A stretch of DNA of 64,000 bases from Candidatus Thiosymbion ectosymbiont of Catanema sp. Cochon2018. GTDB lineage: Bacteria > Pseudomonadota > Gammaproteobacteria > Chromatiales > Chromatiaceae. The translations under genes were made by a program, and so were the position numbers. The stretch lies in contig WYCW01000004.1 of the NCBI GenBank assembly GCA_011392765.1, positions 509,846-573,845 on the forward strand. Direction: 5' to 3'. Shown one piece after another: positions 32,463 through 41,802 of the stretch. How positions within the stretch are numbered: position 1 is the stretch's first letter; each line of letters starts with the position of its first letter. A model generated the notes under the pieces. It was not told the DNA's origin, did no database searches, and saw only the letters and a list, made by a program, of their open reading frames with translations.

Positions 32463-34130
32463 TCATTCAAAATGCTCGTGCTCGAACATCACCTCGACCC
32501 GGCACTCGGCACACAACTGGATGCGTGACCGTGCCTCTCCTCGAAACAGCGAATGCCCAGCTAAACGAGCGCTTACCCGTTCGACCGTCCCACGAGTGGC
32601 GAACGGCTTGCCGCAACGGATACAGCACCAGGGTTCCTCCGACTTCAGGATCCGTCTTCTCCGCCTGGCTTCCCGGTCATACAGATAGCGTGGAGTAGGG
32701 GCGATGGCGTTTTCGGGACAACTGCGGGCGCACAGGGCACACTGCACGCAGTTTTCTTCCACGAACCCGAGCTCCGGCCGCTCCTCGCCGGCCAGCAACG
32801 CCCGGCCCGGACACTGGGAGACACAGGCCATACACAGGGTGCAGCGCTTCTCATCGAGCAGGACGTCACCGAACGGCGCCCCGGTTGGCAGGGAGACCAA
32901 GGGACGCGGAGAAGGGGCTTCCCGGAACAGGTGATCCACCGCCAACCGGATGACGGTGCGTTTCTCGTTTAAAGCCGCGAAGCCGGTGGGGCGTAGCTCG
33001 AATCGGGTCTCGGTCGCCTCGAGCTCCTGAATCACCTGCTCATCATCCGGCTTCTGCACCAGCCGCAGGGCCCTACTCGGGTAGCCCATGCCTGCCAGGA
33101 TGTCCCCGGCAACGATCAACTGTGCCTCCAGCTCGGCCACTACCGACGCCGCGACGGCGGGCGGGACGAGCAGCAGGACCTGAGCGGCGCCGTAGGCGAT
33201 TGCGGCCAGCCAGACATCCATCCCCACACTGCCGATCTCTTCGACCCGAAAAGGAATCACGTATTCGGGCAGCCGCGGCGCGAGACGGGTCAACACCGCC
33301 TGCCCCCCCGTGGCATCCTGGAACAGGATCGCCGGTCGACTGCCTCCGGTCTCCCGATAGGCTCGCAAGGCGGCCCGCAGCTTTTCGAGGGTATCGCCGA
33401 GTCGGGGATAGGCGTAGGTGATGGCGCCGGTGGGACAGGCCGTGGCGCAACTCCCCGCGCCTTGACACAGGTTGGGATCGACCTCGACCCGCTCGCCGAG
33501 CGAGGTGACTGCAGCGGTGGGACAGGCATCGAGACAGCGGGTACAGGCCCTGATTCCACTCCGCCCGTGGGCGCAGAGTGCAGGATCGTAGTCGAAAAAC
33601 TTGGGCTTTTCGAAGCTCCCCACCAGCTCGGGAATCTCCGCCAGGGCTCGAGCCAGTTCGGTGGGATCATGTGCCGGGGCATAGTACCCGATCGGCGGCA
33701 GCTCGCTGGAGATGAAACCGGGCGTCGTCAGATCCAGCACCATGTCGACCCATCGGTTGCCCGCGGTAAGCTCGCCGAGATTCACGGGCCCGTCCGGACC
33801 CGCCAGCACGACCTCGAATCGCCCCAGGTATCCCTGGATCCGGGCCACGGGCGCGTAGATCAGGTTGGTACTTTTGGACCTGTCCCTGATGGACCGGCTG
33901 CGGTCGGTCGGCTCCGTAACCACCACCCTGCAGTCCATTGCCTCACCCAGGGAGTCGGCCGCGCTCAGTGCCTCCGCCTCCGGCCCGACTACCGCCACGG
34001 TATCGGCGGACTCGTAGGTGACGACCGGCGTGGGTCGGCATTCCACCGCCGCGACCGCCGCCAGTGCGGCGGCCCGGGCACGCCCGTCGGGCGTCGTGCG
34101 GCTCAGTGTGATAGGGGTTTCTTGTTCCAT
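32463..34130 (-). CDS. 4Fe-4S protein of the formate dehydrogenase cluster
   Basis: A 555-aa soluble protein with at least four cysteine clusters: CAHGRSGIRACTRCLDACP, CQGAGSCATACPTG, CTLCMACVSQCPG and CVQCALCARSCPE, plus a C-terminal CCIRCGKPF ... CAEC zinc-ribbon-like end. Such proteins precede TorD-fdhX-fdhA-fdhB in FDH3 operons. Its exact job (electron transfer or assembly) is not established. The N-terminal ~170 residues have no recognised fold. The start ATG 34130 is close to a MITE at 34181. Confidence 0.88.
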   Translation of the reverse strand: MEQETPITLSRTTPDGRARAAALAAVAAVECRPTPVVTYESADTVAVVGPEAEALSAADSLGEAMDCRVVVTEPTDRSRSIRDRSKSTNLIYAPVARIQGYLGRFEVVLAGPDGPVNLGELTAGNRWVDMVLDLTTPGFISSELPPIGYYAPAHDPTELARALAEIPELVGSFEKPKFFDYDPALCAHGRSGIRACTRCLDACPTAAVTSLGERVEVDPNLCQGAGSCATACPTGAITYAYPRLGDTLEKLRAALRAYRETGGSRPAILFQDATGGQAVLTRLAPRLPEYVIPFRVEEIGSVGMDVWLAAIAYGAAQVLLLVPPAVAASVVAELEAQLIVAGDILAGMGYPSRALRLVQKPDDEQVIQELEATETRFELRPTGFAALNEKRTVIRLAVDHLFREAPSPRPLVSLPTGAPFGDVLLDEKRCTLCMACVSQCPGRALLAGEERPELGFVEENCVQCALCARSCPENAIAPTPRYLYDREARRRRRILKSEEPWCCIRCGKPFATRGTVERVSARLAGHSLFRGEARSRIQLCAECRVEVMFEHEHFE

Positions 34131-34180
34131 GGTATCCCCAGGTACCAGACAGGTATCGTCACATTAGCTCGACAGACTCA

Positions 34181-34324
34181 GAGGCTGTCTAAAAACTAAC
34201 ACATTGATTTTAAATCGGTAGGCTGGGTGGCAAGGAACGAAACCCAGCTTTGGTTATTGCTGGGTTTTGGCCGTCCCTGGCCGCAACCCAGCCTACGGTC
34301 TACGGTCTCTTTTTAGACAGTCTC
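34181..34324. mobile_element. MITE with GAGGCTGTCTAAAAA ends and TCA target duplication
   Basis: 144 bp with ends GAGGCTGTCTAAAAACTAAC and (other strand) GAGACTGTCTAAAAAGAG. TCA flanks both sides (34178-34180, 34325-34327). The right TCA is also the stop codon (TGA) of the DUF4276 gene on the minus strand. The interior carries the TGGGTTTTGGCCGTCCCTGG REP-like palindrome. Confidence 0.8.
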
Positions 34325-34975
34325 TCAAATCAGCTGTCGAAGCTTATCGCGAAAATAGCAGAAGCTCGGGGAGTGGTTGTTCTCCACATCCATGTGAGGT
34401 GTGATCTTCTCTGCCCAACGCAACTTCTCCGCCCCAACCGCTTGTGCACCACGAACCTTGAGCACCGTGGCCCCACCGGGGAAAGCCACGTCCGCGAGCA
34501 GTTCCCAGGTTCCGCAAACCTGATCGTTCCGATAGGCGTCCAACGGCTTGGTTTGGGCCTTCGGGAAAGCGGCAATGATCGCCCGCGGGTCACCGAGCAA
34601 CCAGGCCTCTCCCTCTTCGATAGCTATACAGAATCGAGTCTCCGGTCTTGGATTGCAGCCGTTAAGCAGTTTCAAAAGCTCCGCCCTGAACGCCTTCAAA
34701 CACCTGTCGTCCAAGTCGCAGACTACGATTACCGCTGCATCGTAACCGGATGGGTATTCGGCAAAAGTAGCTCCGTACCCACGAAGCAGGCGTGGCAGGT
34801 TGTCGAGTAGGATCCGCTGCGAGGGATCCGATGTGCCCTTGAGTCCTTTCGGGATCCGGCCGATTCCCCGATAGGGGTGGACCCTGAAAGTATGCTTCGG
34901 TCCGATGATATGGGGCACAAGGGCTGCGAGCATACGCTGACCCGACTGGTCCTCCACCAGGATCTCGAAGTGCAT
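34325..34975 (-). CDS. DUF4276 (Toprim-like) protein, partner of the upstream ATPase
   Basis: A 216-aa protein. MHFEILVEDQSGQRMLAALV has the early Glu typical of Toprim folds, and AAVIVVCDLDDRCLKAF supplies the DxD. IAIEEGEAWLLGD is a further acidic conserved segment. DUF4276 proteins usually accompany an ABC-type ATPase, resembling two-gene OLD- or PARIS-like defence systems, though I cannot assign a named system. It starts 3 bp after the ATPase stop. Its last codon coincides with the MITE insertion, so the native C-terminus may have been slightly longer. Confidence 0.8.
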   Translation of the reverse strand: MHFEILVEDQSGQRMLAALVPHIIGPKHTFRVHPYRGIGRIPKGLKGTSDPSQRILLDNLPRLLRGYGATFAEYPSGYDAAVIVVCDLDDRCLKAFRAELLKLLNGCNPRPETRFCIAIEEGEAWLLGDPRAIIAAFPKAQTKPLDAYRNDQVCGTWELLADVAFPGGATVLKVRGAQAVGAEKLRWAEKITPHMDVENNHSPSFCYFRDKLRQLI

Positions 34976-34978
34976 GCT

Positions 34979-36268
34979 TTACCTCGGGTCCAGATAATCG
35001 CTGTACCAGAGTCCACCCAAGGGGAGCCCCTCATGGACCATGTTCACGATGGTGGCATCATCGCTCGCGCGTCGAATGGTCGCGAAGCCATCCATCCCCT
35101 TCTCGAGCACCCAGACCTCCTGTGGCTCCAAGGCATCGACCAGATAGGGCTGATGGGTGGTGACGAAGAGCTGCGAGCCGGCCTTACCGGTACCGGCATG
35201 CTGTCGGAACTCGTGCGCGAGGGTCTCCAGCAACTTGTGGTAAAGCCCGTTTTCCGGTTCCTCGATACAGATGAAAGGGGGTGGGGTCGGGTCTTCGAGC
35301 AACAACAGATAGGCAAAGACCTTGAGGGTACCGTCCGACATTTGCTGGACATAGAAGGGATCTGAAAATCCCTGGTTGCCGAAGCGCAGGACCAAACGGT
35401 TGTCGATGGTCTTTTCCGTGTCGATGGAGCTGACCCCCGGAATTTTGGCGGCGATGCGCTCCAGAATGGCGCGGAAGCGCTTGGGATGTTCGCGCTCCAT
35501 GTACTGGACGACATTGCCGAGATTGTCGCCGTGAACGTTCAGGTGCCGTTGCGGGCCGGCGAGCGGCAGGCCACGTGCGGCATCCGGCGTAAAGTAGCTC
35601 AGATACCAGCCTTCGATAAAACGGCGGAAGGCGGCGATCCGGGGATGTTGTTTGAGCGTGCCGAGGGTGGCGATACCCAACCGGCGCGGGTCCTCCAGCT
35701 CGACCGCCTCCTTGTCTCTGCTCTCTTCCCCTTGGGGCTGGCTGGTAAGTGCGTCCAACGCATCGGACCAGGATTGGTCTCCCTCGGCTTTCAACTGAAC
35801 GCCCGCTTCCTCGCCTTTCCAGGCGATCCCCTTGCCCTCCTCGAGCACGAGGAACGAGAACGGCCATCCGTGTTTCCGGCCCCTACGCCGTTGGCGTAAC
35901 CGCTCGTGCAGAACGAAGGGACGCCCCCCGTGGTCCAGGTCGATGGCCAGCTCGTAGGTGATCGGCTGGACATTGCCGTCTTCCTTGTAATAGACCTCTA
36001 GCTCAATGGGGCCTTTCCGACCCCCCGAGTGCAGTCGTTCGAAGCCGCCCCTGCCCCTCGCGTCACAGGCCTCCTCTACGCCGAGTCTCAGGCAGTCGGC
36101 GAGGAACCCGAAGGCATCGAACAAGGTACTCTTGCCGACACCGTTCTTGCCGATAACGGCAGTCATGGGGGTAAGCGACCGCGCCTTCGGTAGATTCCAT
36201 AGCTTACCGAGGATCAGATCCCCCAAGACCCCATAGTTCTTGACTCGGAATCCTTCGATCTTTGCCAT
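34979..36268 (-). CDS. AAA/ABC-type ATPase (RecF/OLD-like), probable defence gene
   Basis: A 429-aa protein. Walker A is MTAVIGKNGVGKSTLFDAF near residue 40. The ABC signature-like segment is PFYVQQMSDGTLKVFAYLLL, Walker B is PFICIEEPENGLYHKLLE, and the switch His is in LFVTTHQPYLVDAL. This is the AAA_21 (SMC/RecF-like) architecture with a long insert between the two halves. With DUF4276 it makes a translationally linked pair. Such pairs commonly act in phage defence by sensing and then cutting nucleic acid; here this is inferred from family and context only. Confidence 0.88.
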   Translation of the reverse strand: MAKIEGFRVKNYGVLGDLILGKLWNLPKARSLTPMTAVIGKNGVGKSTLFDAFGFLADCLRLGVEEACDARGRGGFERLHSGGRKGPIELEVYYKEDGNVQPITYELAIDLDHGGRPFVLHERLRQRRRGRKHGWPFSFLVLEEGKGIAWKGEEAGVQLKAEGDQSWSDALDALTSQPQGEESRDKEAVELEDPRRLGIATLGTLKQHPRIAAFRRFIEGWYLSYFTPDAARGLPLAGPQRHLNVHGDNLGNVVQYMEREHPKRFRAILERIAAKIPGVSSIDTEKTIDNRLVLRFGNQGFSDPFYVQQMSDGTLKVFAYLLLLEDPTPPPFICIEEPENGLYHKLLETLAHEFRQHAGTGKAGSQLFVTTHQPYLVDALEPQEVWVLEKGMDGFATIRRASDDATIVNMVHEGLPLGGLWYSDYLDPR

Positions 36269-36341
36269 GGTACTCGCCTGTTCACTCGGGTAGTCTGATG
36301 GGATGTCGGTCGTCCTTGTGCGCAGCCATCCGCACCACGAT

Positions 36342-36690
36342 CTAAGAGCCCTGCGACCGGCTCTTATAGTAGCTCAGGATTGCTTCGGTCTCTCCGACAC
36401 GCAGTACCCTTCCGTGCTCCATCAACACGGCGATTCCACACATCCCCCTCAGCAGTGCCTCCGAATGCGACGCAAGTACGATGATCGCCGCTTGCCTCGT
36501 GAACGCATCCAGGCGCCGGTTTGCCTTTTCCAGAAACGCCGCATCACCCGCCCCGATCCCTTCATCCAGTAACAGGATGTCCGGCACGATCGAGGTGGAC
36601 ACGGCAAACGCCAGGCGCATACCCATACCGGCGGAATAGGTCCGTAGCGGCAGGTTCAAAAAGTCTCCGAAGGTACTCGATGTAATGTCA
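36342..36690 (-). pseudogene. C-terminal fragment of a polysaccharide-export type ABC ATPase
   Basis: On the minus strand the sequence reads FGDFLNLPLRTYSAGMGMRL, with the ABC signature, then Walker B ILLLDEGIGAGDAAFLEKA, the switch IIVLASHSEALLRGMC and the end ILSYYKSRSQGS. These match Wzt/TagH/KpsT-type transporters. Everything before the signature motif, including Walker A, is missing, and the frame runs instead antisense into valS. It is therefore a remnant cut near 36690. The open antisense frame to 38174 is not a real gene extension. Confidence 0.8.
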
Positions 36691-36821
36691 GATTGCCAAG
36701 ACGGGCCTTGTCCGATCGGGGCTCCCGCATAATAATCACTGCTGAACCACAACCTCGGCCCGGCAGCCATCGTCCAATGATGGGCCTGCCACGGCGCCCC
36801 GAATGACTCCGAGGCCCGCCT

Positions 36822-39644
36822 ATGCTGGACAAGAACTACGATCCCCGGACCCTGGAGCAGGCCTGGTACCGGACCTGGGAGGACCGAGGCTACTTTGCGC
36901 CCACTGCCGAGGCAAGCGGCGGCTACTGCATCATGATCCCGCCGCCCAACGTGACCGGCAGCCTGCACATGGGCCACGCCTTTCAGGACACCATCATGGA
37001 CGCCTTGACCCGCTATCACCGCATGTCGGGCGAGCCGACCCTGTGGCAGGCGGGTACCGACCACGCGGGTATCGCGACCCAGATGGTAGTGGAGCGCCTG
37101 CTCGAGGCCGAGGGGAAGACCCGCCACGATCTCGGCCGCGACGCCTTTACCCGGCGGGTGTGGGGATGGAAGGCCGAATCCGGCGGTACCATCACCCGCC
37201 AGCTGCGGCGCCTGGGGGCATCCCTGGACTGGGGACACGAGCGTTTCACCATGGACGAGGGCCTCTCCGGCGCGGTGCGCGAGGTCTTCGTGCGCCTGTT
37301 CGAGGAAGGGCTCATCTACCGCGGCAAGCGATTGGTCAACTGGGACCCGGTGCTCCACACCGCCGTCTCGGACCTGGAAGTCCTGTCCGCAGAAGAAAAC
37401 GGCCAGCTCTGGGACCTGCGCTATCCCCTGACCAACGGCCAGGGCCAAATGGTGGTTTCCACCACGCGCCCGGAGACCATGCTGGGGGACTGCGCGGTGG
37501 CCGTGAATCCGCACGACGAGCGCTACCATCACCTGGTCGGCGAATTCGTCCAGCTGCCCCTGACCGGACGGAGAATACCCATCATCGCCGACCCGCACGC
37601 CGACCCGGAACTCGGCACTGGCTGCGTGAAGATCACCCCCGCCCACGACTTCAACGACCATGAGGTGTGGCTGCGGCATCGGGACGAGACCGCTATCACC
37701 GAGCAGCCCCACGGCGGGCTCATCAACATCTTCACCCCTGATGCCGCCATCCGCGCGAACCTGCCGGAGGAAGGCGCGCTCATCCCTACCTCTTACATCG
37801 GGCTCGACCGCTATGAGGCACGCCGGCGCATCCTCGCCGACCTGACCGACCTCGGTCTGTTGGCAGGGACCAAGGAACACCGACTCCAGCAGCCCCGGGG
37901 TGATCGCTCGGGGGCCGTCATCGAGCCCTATCTCACCGACCAATGGTACGTCAAGATCAAGCCGTTGGCGGACCCGGCCATCGCCGCGGTGGAGGACGGG
38001 CGCATCCACTTTGTCCCGGACAACTGGAAAAACACCTACTTCGAGTGGATGCGCAACATCCAGGACTGGTGCATCAGTCGCCAGATCTGGTGGGGCCACC
38101 GCATCCCCGCCTGGTATGACCGGGAAGGCAACGTCTACGTGGGCCGCTCGGAGCAGGAGGTACGAGAAGGTCACGGCCTGCCGCCCGATTTCCCCTTAAA
38201 ACAGGACCCGGACGTGCTCGATACCTGGTTCAGCTCCGCCCTGTGGCCCTTTTCAACCCTGGGCTGGCCGGAGCGGACCCCACGCCTGGAGACTTTTTAC
38301 CCCACGTCGGTGCTGGTCACCGGGTTCGACATCATCTTCTTCTGGGTCGCCCGCATGATTATGCTGGGACTCAAATTCATGGGGGACGTACCCTTCCGCG
38401 AGGTCTACATCCACGGCCTGGTGCGGGATATGCAGGGCGAGAAGATGTCCAAATCCAAGGGCAACGTACTCGACCCCATCGATCTGATCGACGGCATCGA
38501 CCCGGAATCCCTGGTGAAGAAACGCACCAAGGGCCTGATGCAGCCCCACCTGGCCGAGAAGATCACCGCCGCGACCCGCCGCGACTACCCACAAGGCATC
38601 CCCGGCTTCGGCGCCGACGCCCTGCGTTTCACCTTCGCGGCACTCGCCTCCACCGGCCGGGACATCAAGTTCGACCTGGGCCGGATCGAGGGCTATCGCA
38701 ACTTCTGCAACAAGCTGTGGAACGCTTCTCGCTATGTGCTCATGAACACCCAGGGCGAGGATTGCGGCCTGACCGGGGGAGAGCTCCGACTCAGCGCGGC
38801 CGACCGCTGGATTCGCTCCTGCCTGCAAAACACCATCACCGCCGTGGACGACGCGATCCGGGGCTACCGCTTCGACCAGGCCGCCCAGGCCATCTACGAC
38901 TTCACCTGGAACGCCTTCTGCGACTGGTACCTGGAGCTATCCAAGCCGGTGCTCACCGACGAGGACGCTGCTCCGGCGGCCAAGCGAGGCACCCGCCGCA
39001 CCCTGGTGCGGACCCTGGAGACCCTGCTGCGGTTGTCCCATCCCCTCATGCCCTTCATCACCGAAGAGATCTGGCAAAAAGTGAAACCCCTGGCCGGAGG
39101 CGCGGGCGACACCATCATGCTGGCCCCTTTTCCCAGCGCCGATCCCGGCCTCATCGACCCCGATGCGGAGGCCGAAGTGGACTGGGTCATGCAGTTCGTC
39201 CTGGGCGTGCGGCGGATCAGGGGCGAGCTGGACATCGCCCCCGGCAAGTCTTTACCCGTCCTGCTGCAAAACGCCGACCACCGGGACCTGGAACGGCTGG
39301 AGGCGAACCGCAAGTACCTGGACACCCTCGCCCGCATCCGATCCATCCAGGTGTTGCCACCCGAGGCACAGGCCCCCGAGTCCGCGATGGCCCTGGTAGG
39401 AGAAATGAAAATCCTCATCCCCATGGCCGGACTCATCGACCAGGAGGCGGAGCTTGCTCGCCTCGGCAAGGCGGTCGGCAAGCTGGAAACGGACCTGGAG
39501 CGGACCCGTAAAAAACTCGCGAACCCCGATTTCGTGGCCAAGGCGCCGCCCGCAGTAGTCCAAAAGGAGCGCGACAAAGCCGCCGAGCAGGAGGCGGCAC
39601 TGGCGAAGATCGAGGAACAGGCAAAGAGAATCCGTGCACTGTAA
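36822..39644 (+). CDS. valS: Valine-tRNA ligase
   Basis: A 940-aa complete class I aminoacyl-tRNA synthetase. The HIGH-type motif is [13 protein letters not shown] (residues 41-52) and KMSKS is at 541-545. The CP1 editing domain has [10 protein letters not shown] and the threonine-rich [15 protein letters not shown] segment. The C-terminal ~65 residues form the coiled-coil arm ([17 protein letters not shown] ... [10 protein letters not shown]). It charges tRNA-Val in the cytoplasm. It is essential and a good marker of the host chromosome. An echo of its last codons is found at 47843-47880, where AAGATCGAGGAACAAGCAAA recurs. Confidence 0.98.
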   Translation: MLDKNYDPRTLEQAWYRTWEDRGYFAPTAEASGGYCIMIPPPNVTGSLHMGHAFQDTIMDALTRYHRMSGEPTLWQAGTDHAGIATQMVVERLLEAEGKTRHDLGRDAFTRRVWGWKAESGGTITRQLRRLGASLDWGHERFTMDEGLSGAVREVFVRLFEEGLIYRGKRLVNWDPVLHTAVSDLEVLSAEENGQLWDLRYPLTNGQGQMVVSTTRPETMLGDCAVAVNPHDERYHHLVGEFVQLPLTGRRIPIIADPHADPELGTGCVKITPAHDFNDHEVWLRHRDETAITEQPHGGLINIFTPDAAIRANLPEEGALIPTSYIGLDRYEARRRILADLTDLGLLAGTKEHRLQQPRGDRSGAVIEPYLTDQWYVKIKPLADPAIAAVEDGRIHFVPDNWKNTYFEWMRNIQDWCISRQIWWGHRIPAWYDREGNVYVGRSEQEVREGHGLPPDFPLKQDPDVLDTWFSSALWPFSTLGWPERTPRLETFYPTSVLVTGFDIIFFWVARMIMLGLKFMGDVPFREVYIHGLVRDMQGEKMSKSKGNVLDPIDLIDGIDPESLVKKRTKGLMQPHLAEKITAATRRDYPQGIPGFGADALRFTFAALASTGRDIKFDLGRIEGYRNFCNKLWNASRYVLMNTQGEDCGLTGGELRLSAADRWIRSCLQNTITAVDDAIRGYRFDQAAQAIYDFTWNAFCDWYLELSKPVLTDEDAAPAAKRGTRRTLVRTLETLLRLSHPLMPFITEEIWQKVKPLAGGAGDTIMLAPFPSADPGLIDPDAEAEVDWVMQFVLGVRRIRGELDIAPGKSLPVLLQNADHRDLERLEANRKYLDTLARIRSIQVLPPEAQAPESAMALVGEMKILIPMAGLIDQEAELARLGKAVGKLETDLERTRKKLANPDFVAKAPPAVVQKERDKAAEQEAALAKIEEQAKRIRAL

Positions 39645-39689
39645 CAATTGAGCTGCCAAGGCACAAAGGGCGCAAAGGTGATGAGTGGT

Positions 39690-39712
39690 TAGAGGCTGTC
39701 TAATAACTAACC
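39690..39712. repeat. Solitary MITE end (GAGGCTGTCTAATAACTAAC)
   Basis: TTAGAGGCTGTCTAATAACT matches one end of the MITEs at 15813 and 34181. The other end is not present nearby. It abuts the 3' end of the VapC gene. Confidence 0.6.
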
Positions 39713-40126
39713 GATGCCGAGGACCTCGAACCCCAAGGCCCGAGCCGCAACGGCCTGTTGTCGGTCGTGGGTCGCGAAAATCAGATTCCGGCTACGACGC
39801 TCCTGAAAAATGAGCGCGCTGGCCAAATGAATCGCATCAAGCGTTTTGACCACGGTGGCTAGAGGAAGGGACGCGCGCTGTAGAACTGGCCGTGTCAATC
39901 TGATGGAACCCATACCCTGTTCCATCCACCCCAAGGCTTCGTGGGCCTCGGCCACACCCTCGTCATCGAGAACCGATTCGAGGCGTAGTCGGTCGATCAT
40001 TCTGCGGGCCTCGACGCCCAACAGCTCGCTGGAGTAGGCGCGCTGCCACTTACCCCATTCTTGGAGTGGCTCTGGTTCGGCGAATAGCATGCGCAGGACG
40101 ACGCTGGTATCCAGATAGACGATCAC
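39707..40126 (-). CDS. PIN-domain toxin (VapC type)
   Basis: A 139-aa PIN protein: MIVYLDTSVVLRMLFAEPEP (Asp), SELLGVEARRMI (Glu), KTLDAIHLASALIF (Asp) and LIFATHDRQQAVAARALGF (Asp). All acidic positions are conserved, so activity is likely. The start overlaps the antitoxin stop by 4 bp. The stop is adjacent to a MITE end, and the last residues may be altered. Confidence 0.9.
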   Translation of the reverse strand: MIVYLDTSVVLRMLFAEPEPLQEWGKWQRAYSSELLGVEARRMIDRLRLESVLDDEGVAEAHEALGWMEQGMGSIRLTRPVLQRASLPLATVVKTLDAIHLASALIFQERRSRNLIFATHDRQQAVAARALGFEVLGIG

Positions 40127-40380
40127 CGGCTATCGCGATCCTCTTGCAGGAGCTTGACCACATCAATATGCTTACGTAGGCGAACAACTCTGCATTGCGT
40201 CAGATCGCGGTTCGGAATGGGTGGTTCGTCGATCTCAAGATCGTCTGTGTTTTGTGTGTAGGGAATGAGGCATGCGATAGGCGTCTTTCGGTCGCAGACG
40301 ACCACCGCCTCGCCCTTGCGAACGGTTGCTAGATACCCGCTAAGTTTGGCCTTTAGCTCGGAAACCATTGCCTGTTTCAT
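40123..40380 (-). CDS. Phd/YefM-type antitoxin
   Basis: About 85 aa from ATG 40380 (MKQAMVSELKAKLSGYLATV); an ATG at 40386 lies inside the operator palindrome. The fold is Phd-like, with SELKAKLSGYL and the strand pair VVVCDRKTPIACLIPY. It neutralises the VapC partner and should repress its own promoter. Confidence 0.85.
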   Translation of the reverse strand: MKQAMVSELKAKLSGYLATVRKGEAVVVCDRKTPIACLIPYTQNTDDLEIDEPPIPNRDLTQCRVVRLRKHIDVVKLLQEDRDSR

Positions 40381-40415
40381 GACCATATTCTGACTATATA
40401 TGGTCTGATTGTCAA
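40378..40415 (-). promoter_or_regulatory. Promoter and operator of the Phd-VapC operon
   Basis: Inverted repeat GACCATAT (40381-40388) ... ATATGGTC (40398-40405), 8-bp arms around 9 bp. It lies between a TTGACA box (complement at 40410-40415) and the antitoxin start. This is the expected place for the autoregulatory operator. Confidence 0.6.
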
Positions 40416-40814
40416 GAGACTCCGAGAATATTGGTGCCGGCCCGAATCAAAGGAAGACGCAGAAGGTGTTGCCACCCGAGCGCGTAGGTTGGGCAAAGCC
40501 GGATCAGTCCAAAGATGCGGTTCGCGCCTGGCGGTGGTGCAGTCCGGAAAGGACAACACACGCTCACCGCATCCTACGGGCTTTGCCCAACCTACAAGAT
40601 CATGTTTTCAGAGGGATTTATACGTGCTCGCCCTGGGTGTCGGGGTTCGTTCCTCACCCCAACCTACGGGCTACGGGCCGGCGTCTGTTCGCGAGCCGTT
40701 ACACCTGATAGGCGTGAGCACGGAAGCTTGGACTCTGATCGTCATCAAAGGGCTTGTGATAACTTTTACGTATCCTGCACAGAGGCAATAGCGACGAATC
40801 AGGGGATCAAAAAG
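40416..40814. other. Repeat-rich intergenic region
   Basis: No gene seen. GTAGGTTGGGCAAAGCC (40485-40501) is mirrored by GGGCTTTGCCCAACCTAC (40578-40594). The adjoining AAGATCATGTTTT ... GGATTTATACGTGCTCGCCC recurs at 28404-28456. GGGGTTCGTTCCTCACCCCA recurs at 47816-47838. Confidence 0.55.
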
Positions 40815-41171
40815 ATGCGAATCCTTCTCTTTCTTGCGAGTGCGCTGGTCTGGCCGGCGTTCGGTGGCGAGTGTTTCTGCCTGGTCGATGCGGATGATGC
40901 CGTCTGGTTCGACTGCCGGGAGCAGACCCGTGCGCGGCATGCGGAACCTCGGCTCTTCTGCACCGACGCGACCACGGGCAAACAGGCCGAGCTGAACGCG
41001 CGACAGGGTCTCGATCGAGTCGCGGACGGGGATGCCCCCTGCACCCCCTGTCGAAACCCCGTCGATCTGAAAACCATCCGCAATGAGAACGACAAGCCGG
41101 ATGCAACGGGGGAATCGACCGACCCGGCCCCGAGCGGGACAGGGCCCGCCTCGGGGAAGGACCGACCATGA
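40815..41171 (+). CDS. Small exported cysteine-rich protein
   Basis: 118 aa from ATG 40815 with a signal peptide (MRILLFLASALVWPAFG). The mature part contains six cysteines in pairs (ECFCLVDADD, WFDCREQ, RLFCTD, APCTPCR) and a disordered C-terminus rich in Pro, Ser, Gly and Asp. No family recognised. The stop overlaps the next gene start (ATGA), so it is the first gene of a three-gene operon ending in the TPR-CHAT protein. Confidence 0.7.
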   Translation: MRILLFLASALVWPAFGGECFCLVDADDAVWFDCREQTRARHAEPRLFCTDATTGKQAELNARQGLDRVADGDAPCTPCRNPVDLKTIRNENDKPDATGESTDPAPSGTGPASGKDRP

Positions 41172-41758
41172 GCAGGGCTCCGCGCACGCTGGAGGGCGCC
41201 GCGGTCGTCGCCCTGATCACGGCCCTGATCTACGCCGCGGGCTGGTCCTATGCCTACCATTGGTACGACCGCTTCAACCTGGGGCTGATCGGTCTGGGTA
41301 TCCCCCTCCAATATCACTTCATGTACGGCTTCTGGGTCATCCAGTCCTTCTGGTGGCTGGTGCTGCCCCTCGCCGCCCTCCTCACCGCGGTAATGCTCCT
41401 CTGGGGCCGAGTCGGTCCCGTCCTGGTTTCCGCCACGCCGATCTGGGTCCCGCTGGCCTTCGTGGTGGTCTATGCGCTGGGTGCGGCCACCGCCGGGGAC
41501 CACTACCGGGAGCACAAGGACTCGGGCTTCCAGCGTTACCCCTGGGTGCGGATCTGGACCGAACCGGACACCGGTACCGCAAGGCTCCAGGCCATACAGC
41601 GGGACCTGACCGAGGGTAAGTACCGGCTTCTGCTCCAGACGGATCGGTCCCTGTACCTGATCAAGCCCAAGGGCGCGGGCGAGCTGCCGACGCTTCAGAT
41701 ACCACAGGACCGGGTTCGCGCCTTGCGGCGGATACCGACGAATCCCGGCAATCGATGA
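41168..41758 (+). CDS. Inner-membrane protein of the TPR-CHAT operon
   Basis: A 196-aa protein with three predicted membrane segments (AAVVALITALIYAAGWSYAY, FWVIQSFWWLVLPLAALLTAVMLLW, IWVPLAFVVVYALGAATA). A soluble C-terminal part of about 85 residues ends RVRALRRIPTNPGN, possibly cytoplasmic. No family recognised. It is translationally coupled to the cysteine-rich protein and lies 44 bp before the giant TPR-CHAT gene. Confidence 0.75.
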   Translation: MSRAPRTLEGAAVVALITALIYAAGWSYAYHWYDRFNLGLIGLGIPLQYHFMYGFWVIQSFWWLVLPLAALLTAVMLLWGRVGPVLVSATPIWVPLAFVVVYALGAATAGDHYREHKDSGFQRYPWVRIWTEPDTGTARLQAIQRDLTEGKYRLLLQTDRSLYLIKPKGAGELPTLQIPQDRVRALRRIPTNPGNR

Positions 41759-41802
41759 GCGAATAACCGCTCCGGCTTGCTCGGCGCGATATCAGATAAG
41801 GA

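Noticed and set aside
36342..38174. 610-codon minus-strand ORF overlapping valS
   Set aside because: Only the last ~115 codons match an ABC ATPase; the rest is antisense to valS and has no family features.
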